In this document: positions 19,816 through 27,878 of the stretch, piece after piece
How positions within the stretch are numbered: the first letter of the stretch is position 1
Layout of the letters: each line of letters begins with the position of its first letter
Origin: Bacteroidales bacterium
GTDB lineage: Bacteria; Bacteroidota; Bacteroidia; Bacteroidales; F082
NCBI GenBank assembly: GCA_018400955.1
Contig: JAGYLH010000019.1
Location: 1 to 41,718 of the forward strand
Direction of reading: 5' to 3'
DNA: 41,718 nt
Made by a program: the position numbers and the translations under genes
The notes under the pieces: generated by a model
What the model was told of the DNA's origin: nothing
The model's database searches: none
What the model saw: only the letters and a program-made list of their open reading frames with translations

Positions 19816-19895
19816 GCCATAATTTAAAAGCGGCCGGCAAATCTGTATAAGCGGTCTGTTAAAATTCATTCGCGGTTTGGCATACTGTATCAATC

Positions 19896-19930
19896 AAAAA
19901 ATAACCCGCTTTGATATTCAAAACGGGTTA
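19896..19930 (-). terminator. Intrinsic terminator of the small gene at 19970-20257
   Basis: Arms TAACCCG (19902-19908) and CGGGTTA (19924-19930) extended by TTTG/CAAA, with six A at 19896-19901 that read as a T run on the minus strand. It begins 40 bp after the stop of the small minus-strand gene and points in its direction. Confidence 0.8.
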
Positions 19931-19969
19931 CTACAAGTGATAATGAAGAACTACTATTTGTAAGGTCTT

Positions 19970-20257
19970 TTAACTTTCTTTTAAATGCCAGGCAGTTGTT
20001 TCCTGTTCGATGTTTTTATCAGGTGACTGCATGAAATATGACAATGAAGATTTACCATTTTGAAAAAACGGCGAAGGCGTGGTTTTGAATACTAAAAGAT
20101 CATTGAGTTGCCGGATCATGATGTGGTTTTCCTGCAAACCATATTTGGTTGCGAACGCTGCGATCATGCTTGAAGCAACAGCAGTATGCGAAGGAATTGA
20201 GCAACTGTTAATGACCGAAGTTACTTTCAGAAAGTCGATGTGTTTTACGTTTCTCAT
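19970..20257 (-). CDS. Small protein of unknown function
   Basis: A 95-residue protein if started at the ATG at 20257 (MRNVKHIDFLKVTSVINSCS...); the open frame reaches 20353 but the upstream part is AT-rich and unlike coding sequence. An AGGGA stretch sits just before 20257 and could be a ribosome-binding site. The protein has no signal peptide or membrane span. I do not recognise a family; the segment INSCSIPSHTAVASSMIAAFATKYG looks helical. That it is real is supported by the terminator placed just after its stop in the right direction. It stands between the FG-GAP gene and the divergent kinase gene, with no evident functional link to either. Confidence 0.5.
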   Translation of the reverse strand: MRNVKHIDFLKVTSVINSCSIPSHTAVASSMIAAFATKYGLQENHIMIRQLNDLLVFKTTPSPFFQNGKSSLSYFMQSPDKNIEQETTAWHLKES

Positions 20258-20560
20258 ACATCCCTGTTTTCGATTTGAAATTATTATTGAAGACAGGACA
20301 AAAGTATGGTCAAAAAAAAGTGCCATCAAGCGAAAATGTATAAACGGTAGCACTGGGCATAAAAGTGGCTGTTGTGACTGATTATTTGGCGGAAATATTG
20401 TGTAAAAGTACTATATTCCAGTGTTTTATAGACATTATTCACTTGACTTGTATTGAGATAAGGATTAGTTTTGCAGCTGTTTGATGCTTTTCTGTGTAGA
20501 GAAAGAACAGTCAGATGATTGGGCAAATTAATGAAAGTCAAACCCTAATGAGTTAAGCAG
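20258..20560. other. Divergent intergenic stretch between the small gene and the kinase gene
   Basis: AT-rich sequence without a credible open frame. It contains the promoter of the kinase gene (20443-20473) and presumably that of the small minus-strand gene, for which I see no consensus element. Confidence 0.5.
20443..20473 (+). promoter_or_regulatory. Bacteroidota-type promoter of the TPR histidine kinase gene
   Basis: TTG (20443-20445), exactly 20 bases, then TAGTTTTG (20466-20473), a full match to TAnnTTTG. The ATG is at 20561, giving a leader of about 80 bases. Confidence 0.7.
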
Positions 20561-22867
20561 ATGAATTTTAGATGGTTTATTTTATTTTTAAGTGTTTTGT
20601 TGCTGCTGACAATGATGGCCTTTGGCAGCATTGAGGAACTGGAGAAAAAACTGGAAGAAGCACCACTTCCGGAAAAAGCTGCCATCATGAACGAATTGGC
20701 AAAAATGAATTTTGCCATCAACATCGACAATGCCATGGATTGGGCAAATAAAGCAGATTTGCTGGCAAGCCAATTGGGGCAAACCGGTCAGCAGGCAATG
20801 GCCAAAAAGAACAGGGGTACTGCTGCCCTGAATGCATGGCATTTGAATGAAGCGCTGGTTTATTACCATGACGCTTTCGACTTGTTCGAAGCTTTAAATG
20901 ACCGCCTCGAAATGGGCAATGTGTTGAATAATATAGGATTGGTTTACCAATACCAGCTAAAATTGGACGAGGCGCTGGAATGGCATCTCAAGTCTCTTTC
21001 CGTGCGCGAAGAGATTAGCGACTCAAAGGGGATTGTTGGTTCCTCATCCAATATCGGCAATACTTACAATGGTATGGGCAATAGTGAAAAAGCCCGGGAT
21101 TTTTATGCAAAAGCGCTTGAAATTGAAAGGTTGATAAACCCTGAAAAGGTCAACCCAAATGTAGTGCTTTTGTATGCATCAAATGAATCAAGCCTTGGAA
21201 ATACAGTAGAAGCAAAAATCCATTTCGAGGAGGCCATTCAATTAGCCATACAACAGGAAAATTACCGCGTATTGATCAATGCTTTCAATAATTATGGAAA
21301 TTATTTTAACAAATTAGCCGATTATGAACAGGCCATTCATTTTTTAAATAATGCCCTTGAAGCTGCAAGGGTTTATGGTACCGAAGCGCAAGTGGCTGCC
21401 ATTTCATTAAATATTGGCAATATTTATGACAAGACCAAACAGTTTGAAACAGCCATAGATTTTTATCACACTGCCAACGATTTGTATAAAAAGAATAAGG
21501 TTTTTGACGGCAGCATCAGGGCAAACAACAATATAGGGCTGGCATACAAAAAAATGGCAAAGCCCGATTCAGCCAACCACTATTTCTTGAAAAGCCTTAA
21601 CATGGCAAAACAGTTTCAATCGCCCTATTTTCTGGCTTTGGCCTATAATACCTATGGCAGTCAAATGCGCGATTTGGGACAATCTGACACAGCCTGGCAC
21701 TATATTCAGGAGGCTTATAACGTTGCCAAAAAGCATCAAATTGATGAGGAGCGTGCAAGGGCATCGCATAACCTTGGGTTGATAGCATTTAACCGGGGTG
21801 ATTTTTCAAATGCCAGAGAGTATTTGCTTGAAAGCATCGATCTGAACAGGAAAATCGCACATGTAGCTGCCGAAAAGGATGCCCTGGAAGCCTTGAGCGA
21901 GGTTGAAGAAACTGCCGGAAACGCAGTTGAAGCTGTCAAATACCTGCGTCAATATATTGCACTTAACGATTCGCTGTTCAACATTGAAAAACAGGAGCAG
22001 ATAACTGCCGTGGAAGGTAAACTCAGGTATGAGCTCAAAGAAGAACAGTTACAAAACCAGCAGTTGCTGCTCGATCAGCAGACTGCCAGGTTAATACGGC
22101 AAAATGAAAGAACTGTCTATGCAGTTGTAGTGGCCGTTTTAATTCTGACCCTGTTGCTATTGTTTTTTAGTCGCTATCGCCTGAAGCGTGATAAAAAAGC
22201 TGTTGAACTGGAGCAGAAACAACTCGAAACTGAGCACAGGTTGTTACGCTCACAAATGAATCCCCACTTTATGTTTAACGCACTTAATTCCATACAGGCT
22301 TTTATTTCGGACAACAACACCCTGCAAGCAGAATTATACCTTTCCAAGTTTGCCCGATTGATGCGTTATTACCTCGACAGCTCAAACATTAGTTTTGTTT
22401 CCCTTGAGGAGGAGGTGAATGGCTTGCGCATGAATATTGAGCTTGAGCAACTTAGGATGAATTTTAGTTTCGATTTTAAAATAGAGATCAAAGGTGAGCT
22501 AGAGGCAGATGAAACGGAGCTGCCCCCTATGCTTGCCCAGCCTTTTGTTGAAAATGCCATAAAACATGGGTTGCGCAGTAAAGCCGAAAAAGGGTTTCTT
22601 TCGGTTAGTTTTGAGGCACTTGGCAATGAAAAAATGCGCTGTGTAATCCAAGACAATGGCATCGGCAGGAAAGCCTCGGCAAAAATGACAAATGCCAGTG
22701 CAGCAACTCCTCACACTTCTAGGGGCATAGAAATCACAAAAAGTCGCTTGCAAAATATCTGGAAAGAAAAATACCACGATGATTGCCTTAAAATATTAGA
22801 TTTGAAAAGTGAAATCGGCGAAGCTGCCGGCACACGCATAGAATTGTTATTCCCTTACAGACTCTGA
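20561..22867 (+). CDS. TPR-repeat sensor histidine kinase, LytS/YehU type
   Basis: A 768-residue membrane sensor kinase. Signal peptide at 1-22, then about ten TPR-like helical repeats (roughly 60-460) that would lie in the periplasm, a coiled-coil stretch rich in Gln and Glu (about 480-515), one membrane span (518-540), and a cytoplasmic kinase core of the His_kinase (PF06580) type. The phospho-acceptor motif is RSQMNPHFMFNALNSIQ with H569. The ATP-binding part has PFVENAIKHG (about 661-670) and DNGIGRK (from 698). A LytTR response regulator begins 5 bp after its stop, so the two form a two-component system. The TPR part is the likely input domain, perhaps through protein contacts; the signal is unknown. 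Transcription probably starts from the promoter at 20443-20473. Intact and secure. Confidence 0.92.
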   Translation: MNFRWFILFLSVLLLLTMMAFGSIEELEKKLEEAPLPEKAAIMNELAKMNFAINIDNAMDWANKADLLASQLGQTGQQAMAKKNRGTAALNAWHLNEALVYYHDAFDLFEALNDRLEMGNVLNNIGLVYQYQLKLDEALEWHLKSLSVREEISDSKGIVGSSSNIGNTYNGMGNSEKARDFYAKALEIERLINPEKVNPNVVLLYASNESSLGNTVEAKIHFEEAIQLAIQQENYRVLINAFNNYGNYFNKLADYEQAIHFLNNALEAARVYGTEAQVAAISLNIGNIYDKTKQFETAIDFYHTANDLYKKNKVFDGSIRANNNIGLAYKKMAKPDSANHYFLKSLNMAKQFQSPYFLALAYNTYGSQMRDLGQSDTAWHYIQEAYNVAKKHQIDEERARASHNLGLIAFNRGDFSNAREYLLESIDLNRKIAHVAAEKDALEALSEVEETAGNAVEAVKYLRQYIALNDSLFNIEKQEQITAVEGKLRYELKEEQLQNQQLLLDQQTARLIRQNERTVYAVVVAVLILTLLLLFFSRYRLKRDKKAVELEQKQLETEHRLLRSQMNPHFMFNALNSIQAFISDNNTLQAELYLSKFARLMRYYLDSSNISFVSLEEEVNGLRMNIELEQLRMNFSFDFKIEIKGELEADETELPPMLAQPFVENAIKHGLRSKAEKGFLSVSFEALGNEKMRCVIQDNGIGRKASAKMTNASAATPHTSRGIEITKSRLQNIWKEKYHDDCLKILDLKSEIGEAAGTRIELLFPYRL

Positions 22868-22871
22868 AATC

Positions 22872-23396
22872 ATGATTACAGCCATTATAGTCGAAGATGA
22901 AGCCCACAGCCGGAAAACGCTCAGCAATTTCCTGACTAAATATTGCAAACAGGTTCGCTTGTTGCACAACGCCATCAATGTGGCCGATGCTGTTCAATCC
23001 ATCGCAGAACACAAGCCCGAACTGGTTTTTATGGATATTGATCTTCCTGATGGCACCGGTTTTGAGGTGCTTGATCAAATTCCCAAACCCTGGCCCAGGA
23101 TTATTTTTGTTACGGCCTACAACCAGTATGCTGTAAAAGCTTTTCAAATCAGTGCCATTGACTACCTGCTTAAACCTGTTGACCCTGATTTGCTTATAAA
23201 AGCTGTGGAAAAAGCTTCCGATAGCGAAGACGCTTTGGATCAACAAACTAAAAAGGTGGAGGCCTTTGTAGAAAATCGAAAAACAGGCCGGCTAAGCAAA
23301 ATGGCCTTGCCCACACAGCATGGGGTACAATTGGTACGGATAGATGGGAAATTGTACGTTTTGAAGCAGATGGAAATTACACCAGGATATACTTGA
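22872..23396 (+). CDS. LytTR-family response regulator (receiver domain intact, 3' end frameshifted)
   Basis: The receiver domain (residues 1-120) is complete: acidic pocket E8-D9-E10, phospho-acceptor D55 in FMDIDLPDG, T81 and K101 in the LLKPVD motif. The DNA-binding LytTR domain starts near 143 (LSKMALPTQHGVQLVRID) and is then broken by a missing base near 23345, giving the unrelated tail KLYVLKQMEITPGYT. Correct reading resumes in other frames (next entry). It follows the sensor kinase by 4 bases and is surely its partner. The product as given would lack DNA binding. Confidence 0.88.
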   Translation: MITAIIVEDEAHSRKTLSNFLTKYCKQVRLLHNAINVADAVQSIAEHKPELVFMDIDLPDGTGFEVLDQIPKPWPRIIFVTAYNQYAVKAFQISAIDYLLKPVDPDLLIKAVEKASDSEDALDQQTKKVEAFVENRKTGRLSKMALPTQHGVQLVRIDGKLYVLKQMEITPGYT

Positions 23397-23616
23397 AAGA
23401 TAAAAGCAAGCATATGGTTTCCAAAAGATAAAGGAGTTTGAGGCCATGCTTGATGACCTTACCCTTTTTCAGGGTACACCAGTCCCATATAGTCAACCTG
23501 GAAATGATTGACCGCTATATTAAAGGCGAAGGCGGTACTGTCATCATCCTTGACGATGGGTCGCAAATTGAAGTGGCCGGCGACGAAGGGAGTTTTTGAA
23601 AAGGATAATCGGTTGA
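23397..23616 (+). pseudogene. Remainder of the LytTR DNA-binding domain in shifted frames
   Basis: Starting just before this interval and changing frame, the sequence reads RFEADGNYTRIYLKDKSKHMVSK, then KEFEAMLDDLTLF, then HSHIVNLEMIDRYIKGEGG, then RRRREFLKRIIG and a stop at 23614-23616. These are the expected pieces of a LytTR domain in the expected order. Four or so single-base lesions in 240 bp account for the breaks. The restored regulator would be about 249 residues, normal for the family. Confidence 0.7.
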
Positions 23617-23617
23617 T

Positions 23618-23939
23618 TCAAGACGCAAAAACAAACAACTATCCCCATAACTTAAAAAGCGGAAATCGTGCTCCAGTGCGTATCGGTAGGCTGTTTTCCA
23701 ATGCTCGCCAATCAGTGCCGAGACCAATAATAAAGGGTGCTCTTGGGTTGGTGGAAATTGGTAATCAATCCTTTAACAATTTTGAAATTATAGCCCGGGG
23801 CAATGATTAAAGCGGTTGAAGCTGTTAAGTTTTCAAGCTTATTTGTGATCAGGTAGTCGTGGATATATTGTAAACTTTGCCTGACTGAAACCGGGTTCGC
23901 AGATTCATTTTCATAAGGATACCACTGCTTTAAATGCAA
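23618..23939 (-). pseudogene. queA: C-terminal part of QueA in shifted frames
   Basis: The frame at 23712-23939 reads LKQWYPYENES, then IIAPGYNFKIVKGLITNFHQPKSTL and stops; the adjoining frame continues SALIGEHWKTAYRYALEHDFRFLSYGDSCLF, the standard end of QueA. At least two indels (near 23720 and 23935-23960) separate these from each other and from the main part. The end at 23618 assumes one more shift to reach a TGA there; without it the frame runs on into the convergent LytTR gene. The two genes are tail to tail with almost no gap. Confidence 0.7.
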
Positions 23940-24841
23940 TGGTCGTTGTGTTGAATCCTTTTAAGCATGCAGCCAATCCAGTACAAGCTCTCCAGTGTGC
24001 GCATGCTTGTGGTGCCAATTGCAATAATGGGCCTGTCGAGGGCTTTTATGAGTTGTTCAAGCAAGTTGAGCGAAACCACTATTTTTTCGTCGTGCATTTG
24101 ATGTTCACCAATTGTGGCTGTCGAAACGGGTTTAAAAGTACCTGCCCCCACATGCAGGGTGAGTTGTGCAAAATCAAACCCTTCATTTTTCAGTTTGTGC
24201 AGCAGCTCTCCGGTGAAATGCAAACCGGCTGTTGGCGCAGCAACGGAGCCGTCATATTTGGCAAAAACAGTTTGGTAGTTTGATTTATCTGAATCCTCTG
24301 CTTTGCGGTTCAGGTAGGGCGGCAAGGGCACTTCGCCAAAGGCATTCAGTATTTCCGCAAAGGAGATGCCTTGCCGGTCCCAACTAAATTCGACCAATGA
24401 ATAATCTGCCTTTTTCTCGATGCGGTTGGCTGTAAAAGCTGTTTTTCGGCCATCAATCTCCAATTCCTTGTGCAACAAGCCACTTTTCCATCGTTTTGAA
24501 TTGCCTGCCAAACATTTCCAAACAACCGGAGAAGGCTGACTGAAGGCCAGTTGAAAGTCAGCTATTTCAGCCAGGGGTTCCAGACAAAACAATTCAATTT
24601 GAGCTCCGCCTGGCTTCTGAAAATGCAATCGTGCCTGTATTACTTTGGTTTCGTTCGAAACGAGTAGGGCATTTTTAGGCAGGTGCTTTCCTATACTGTA
24701 AAAAGCGTCCGCTGTGATGATTCCTGCACTTGATACCAAAAGTTTTGAATGGTCGCGCCGGGCCAATGGGTAACGGGCAATCCGATCATCCGGCAAGGGA
24801 TAATCAAATGCTTCAATGCTTATTTGGGTGATTTGCTTCAT
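23930..24841 (-). CDS. queA: S-adenosylmethionine:tRNA ribosyltransferase-isomerase, N-terminal three quarters
   Basis: QueA transfers and isomerises the ribosyl part of S-adenosylmethionine onto 7-aminomethyl-7-deazaguanine in tRNA, making epoxyqueuosine in the cytoplasm. Family motifs are clear: FDYPLPDDRIARYPLARRDHSKLL (start of the family domain), NALLVSNETKVIQARL, EVPLPPYLNR, QTVFAKYDGSVAAPTAGLHFT, LHVGAGTFKPV and the end GTTSMRTLESLYW. After that the frame is lost and the remaining 100 or so residues lie in other frames down to 23618. The start at 24841 (MKQITQISIEAFDYPLP) agrees with the family. A -7-like TATCTTTG lies just upstream (complement of 24850-24857). Confidence 0.9.
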   Translation of the reverse strand: MKQITQISIEAFDYPLPDDRIARYPLARRDHSKLLVSSAGIITADAFYSIGKHLPKNALLVSNETKVIQARLHFQKPGGAQIELFCLEPLAEIADFQLAFSQPSPVVWKCLAGNSKRWKSGLLHKELEIDGRKTAFTANRIEKKADYSLVEFSWDRQGISFAEILNAFGEVPLPPYLNRKAEDSDKSNYQTVFAKYDGSVAAPTAGLHFTGELLHKLKNEGFDFAQLTLHVGAGTFKPVSTATIGEHQMHDEKIVVSLNLLEQLIKALDRPIIAIGTTSMRTLESLYWIGCMLKRIQHNDHCI

Positions 24842-24955
24842 CGCGGCGGCAAAGATAATGCGAAATAGACGATTGTTGGTTTAATAGAATCCTGCAAGTT
24901 TTATCTCATCTAATTAATTCCTTTTTTTACCTTTGAAGGCTAAACAAACAAAGCC

Positions 24956-25687
24956 ATGAAAATCTTTAAGCACATCCCAAACTTAATCACCCTGCTTAAC
25001 TTGTTGGCGGGCAGTTTGTCTATTTTGTTTTTTGCCGAGGGTGAAATACTGCTGGCTGCCTGGATGATTTTTATTGCTGCTGCCCTCGACTTTCTGGATG
25101 GGTTTGCAGCGCGTGCCCTCAAAGCATATTCCAAAATCGGTGCCCAACTGGATTCGTTGGCCGATGTGGTTTCATTCGGGCTGGCACCGGCATTTATAAT
25201 TTACCACCTCATCCTCAACAGCCATGGACGCATGTCCGTTGAAATTGCCGGCGTAGATATTTTGCCTTATGTCGCTTTTCTGATTCCTTTATTTTCGGCC
25301 TTGCGTTTGGCCAAGTTCAATGTGGACGACAGGCAAACAGATAGTTTCCTAGGCTTGCCAACTCCGGCTTCTGCCTTACTGATTGCCTCCTTGCCTTTGA
25401 TCAAAGATCAGTTGTACGAAGGGCAATCTTTGTTTTATATGGTGGTTACCAACACCTATTTTTATATTGGCATCGTGTTGGTTTTGAGTTTTTTGATGGT
25501 GAGCGAATTGCCACTTTTTGCCTTAAAGTTCAAATCAAAAGTTATCAGGGGCAATGAGGTCAGATACCTTTTCCTTTTCGTTTCGGTTGTTTTGTTGGTT
25601 TGGCTGCATTTTGTTGCTATCCCATTCATTATAATAAGCTATTTGTTTTTGTCACTTGTTGTTTATTTGGCCGATTTATCCGGCTGA
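24956..25687 (+). CDS. pssA: CDP-diacylglycerol--serine O-phosphatidyltransferase
   Basis: A 243-residue integral membrane enzyme that makes phosphatidylserine from CDP-diacylglycerol and serine, the precursor of phosphatidylethanolamine. The CDP-alcohol phosphatidyltransferase motif D-G-x2-A-R-x8-G-x3-D-x3-D is complete: D48, G49, A52, R53, G62, D66, D70. Around it are six to eight hydrophobic helices (for example ILLAAWMIFIAAALDFLDG and YFYIGIVLVLSFLMV). The opening MKIFKHIPNLITLLNLLAG is typical for the small, membrane-embedded (Bacillus-type) enzyme. A -7-like element TACCTTTG lies at 24928-24935. No psd gene is adjacent. The assignment is secure; a sister CDP-alcohol transferase is the only alternative. 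Confidence 0.92.
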   Translation: MKIFKHIPNLITLLNLLAGSLSILFFAEGEILLAAWMIFIAAALDFLDGFAARALKAYSKIGAQLDSLADVVSFGLAPAFIIYHLILNSHGRMSVEIAGVDILPYVAFLIPLFSALRLAKFNVDDRQTDSFLGLPTPASALLIASLPLIKDQLYEGQSLFYMVVTNTYFYIGIVLVLSFLMVSELPLFALKFKSKVIRGNEVRYLFLFVSVVLLVWLHFVAIPFIIISYLFLSLVVYLADLSG

Positions 25688-25740
25688 TGGCATCCAGTGC
25701 TTTTAAGGCTGATCTACAATTCTTGCAGAACCAAAAAATA

Positions 25741-26895
25741 ATGACCATGAGTGTCTTAAAATCGATGTTTGTTTTTGTTGTTTTTTTGATGGTGTTGATG
25801 ATAAAAGAGGGCCATGCCCAGGCTAACCGCGATTATAAACTGAATTTGGAGATAGGAGCCAACTACTACAAAATACCCTTAGGCGACAATTTTTACACCG
25901 GTATCATGCCTTCCCTGGGAGTTCAATACATTGATAACCTGAATCCGTCATTTGCTTATAGTGTCGGCGTGCGATATTCTCCGCGCTTTGGATGGCACAA
26001 ATCTTCCTATAGGAATGCACAAAGCCATTATGCAGATTTCAACATTTCGGGATTGTGGTATCCAACTAAAAACATCCATCTGATAGCTGGTATTCAGCGG
26101 AATTTTCAGTTCCATCAAGAATTCAGGGGGATCATGAATTTTCAAAATGCCAATCCAAAATCCCATATTGAAGCAGTAGTCGGTATGGGAGCTCAACTAA
26201 GCCAATACGCAAATTTGGGTTTTAGATATTCAATCCCTTTTAACCACAAAGGGTTTCAGAACCTGCAAATGGTTTTCGTTTATAATCTTGGCGGGTTCAA
26301 GCAAAGGGGCAAATCGCCGCGAAATCTTGAAGTGGCATTCCAAAACCCGCTGCTTGTCGAAAAGCTTATACTGCAAAGACAGCATATTACGGAACTTCCT
26401 TCGGACATGCATCTGTTTGAAAACATGCGCGACCTTATGATTGATGGCAATGTATTAACCCGATTGCCCGATGAAATTGGCAGCTTAAAGCAGCTTAGCA
26501 AGCTTTCAGCCCGGTTCAATGCCATTTCGGAGCTGCCTGAAACCATTGAGCACCTGAAAATGCTGGAAGAGTTGCACCTTGATTACAACCGGCTGGAGGA
26601 ACTGCCCCCGCAGATTGGCCAACTCGAAAACCTGCGTTTTTTGTATTTAAGCAACAATTTTCTTTCAAAAATACCACCTGAAATAGGCAATCTTGAGCGT
26701 CTGGTTGTGCTGGATGTGAGCCATAACAAAGCGCTGCTTGAGTTACCTGCCACTATCAGTAAACTAAAAATGTTGGAAAAGCTTATTGTTAGCCCCGAAA
26801 CCTTGTTTCCGATTCCGTTTGTGCCGCCGAATGCACGACTTGAAATTATTGTGGTAGATCCCGAAAACCCTGATACGAAACTGTTGAAGCGTTAA
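25741..26895 (+). CDS. Outer-membrane-barrel-like protein with C-terminal leucine-rich repeats
   Basis: The start is set at the ATG at 25741, which begins a signal peptide (MTMSVLKSMFVFVVFLMV... cleaved after GHAQ); the open frame reaches back to 25600 but overlaps pssA in another frame. The 384-residue product has two parts. Residues 28-205 alternate aromatic and polar residues (LEIGANYYKIPLGDNFYTG, FAYSVGVRYSPRFGW, ANLGFRYSIPF) as in a small outer-membrane beta-barrel. Residues 215-365 hold about five or six leucine-rich repeats of the 23-residue type with LPxxIxxLxxLxxLxLxxN, such as LPDEIGSLKQLSKLSARFN and LPPQIGQLENLRFLYLSNN. This combination would display or hold an LRR domain at the outer membrane. 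It follows pssA by 53 bp on the same strand. Function unknown. Confidence 0.8.
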   Translation: MTMSVLKSMFVFVVFLMVLMIKEGHAQANRDYKLNLEIGANYYKIPLGDNFYTGIMPSLGVQYIDNLNPSFAYSVGVRYSPRFGWHKSSYRNAQSHYADFNISGLWYPTKNIHLIAGIQRNFQFHQEFRGIMNFQNANPKSHIEAVVGMGAQLSQYANLGFRYSIPFNHKGFQNLQMVFVYNLGGFKQRGKSPRNLEVAFQNPLLVEKLILQRQHITELPSDMHLFENMRDLMIDGNVLTRLPDEIGSLKQLSKLSARFNAISELPETIEHLKMLEELHLDYNRLEELPPQIGQLENLRFLYLSNNFLSKIPPEIGNLERLVVLDVSHNKALLELPATISKLKMLEKLIVSPETLFPIPFVPPNARLEIIVVDPENPDTKLLKR

Positions 26896-26922
26896 AAAGG
26901 AAAGTGTAAAATGAGGAGGTGA

Positions 26923-27651
26923 TTATCGTCTGCGCAGTTCAAAATTCTGCCCCAGATAAACACGTCTTACATGCTCGTCTTCAGCCAGTTCTTCGGATGT
27001 TCCTGCTTTTAAAATCGAACCTTCAAAAAGCAGGTAGGCCCTGTCAGTAATGGATAAGGTTTCGTGCACATTGTGGTCGGTTATGAGGATGCCGATGTTT
27101 TTTTCCTTGAGTTTGGCTACGATCATCTGTATATCTTCAACCGCAATGGGGTCAACGCCGGCAAAAGGTTCGTCCAGAAGGATAAATTTGGGGTCAACGG
27201 CCAGGGCACGGGCAATTTCGGTACGGCGGCGTTCGCCACCTGATAGTTGAATGCCTTTGCTTTTACGGATATGTTCCAGACCAAATTCGTCCAGCAGGCT
27301 TTCGAGGCGTTCGTTTTGCGCTTCGCGGCTCATTTTCTTAAATTCCATCACCGAGCGGATATTGTCCTCAACGCTCATCTGCCTGAATACCGAAGCTTCC
27401 TGGGCCAGATAGCCAATGCCTTTTTGCGCCCGGCGATACATAGGATCTTCCGTAATTTCTGTATCCTCGAGAAATACCTTTCCACCAAAAGGCTTGATCA
27501 AACCAACGATCATATAAAAAGTAGTGGTTTTGCCGGCTCCATTGGGGCCAAGTAAACCTACAATTTCGCCCTGGTTTACCTCAACCGAAACTTTGTTTAC
27601 AACAGTCCGTTGCTTGTATTTTTTTATCAGGTTTTCTGTGTGGAGTCTCAT
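26923..27651 (-). CDS. lptB: LPS export ABC transporter ATP-binding protein
   Basis: LptB drives the transport of lipopolysaccharide from the inner membrane to the outer membrane, together with LptF/LptG. In the 242-residue product, Walker A is GPNGAGKTT (35-43), the signature is LSGGERRR (136-143), Walker B/D-loop is [11 protein letters not shown] (158-168) and the H-loop is ITDHNVHE. The ERRR after the signature and the FAGVDP segment are typical of LptB within the ABC family. The ATG at 27651 ([13 protein letters not shown]) is preferred to that at 27660. It is the last gene of a minus-strand run with kdsD and the AhpD-like gene, after a 227-bp gap containing an inverted-repeat element, so it may have its own promoter. 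Confidence 0.92.
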   Translation of the reverse strand: MRLHTENLIKKYKQRTVVNKVSVEVNQGEIVGLLGPNGAGKTTTFYMIVGLIKPFGGKVFLEDTEITEDPMYRRAQKGIGYLAQEASVFRQMSVEDNIRSVMEFKKMSREAQNERLESLLDEFGLEHIRKSKGIQLSGGERRRTEIARALAVDPKFILLDEPFAGVDPIAVEDIQMIVAKLKEKNIGILITDHNVHETLSITDRAYLLFEGSILKAGTSEELAEDEHVRRVYLGQNFELRRR

Positions 27652-27691
27652 TCCGGTCAATTTGTTGTAAAGCCTAACCTGCTTAATTCAC

Positions 27692-27834
27692 AAAATTTCT
27701 CGCCAAGCCGCTATGTCGCAAAGAATAAGCAATTCAGCTAAAAATTATGGGAAAATATTTTTTTATTGGTTTAAGCTTGTTTGATATCTATTTTATTTCT
27801 GTTTAAAGCTTTGCGCCTTTGCGAGATGAATTTT
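27692..27834. repeat. Inverted-repeat-bounded intergenic element (about 143 bp)
   Basis: The left end (27692-27723, with TTTCTCGCCAAG and TCGCAAAG) and the right end (27809-27834, CTTTGCGCCTTTGCGAGATG) are imperfect inverted copies of one another built on CTCGCAAAG-like words. The middle is AT-rich and non-coding. Sequences built from 'TCGCAAAG'/'CTTTGCG' words are frequent between genes in many environmental genomes; I regard this as one such repeat or a MITE relic. Confidence 0.4.
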
Positions 27835-27878
27835 TCAGGCTAAAACGTCAATTTCTTCGATTCATTATAAATCAGCAC

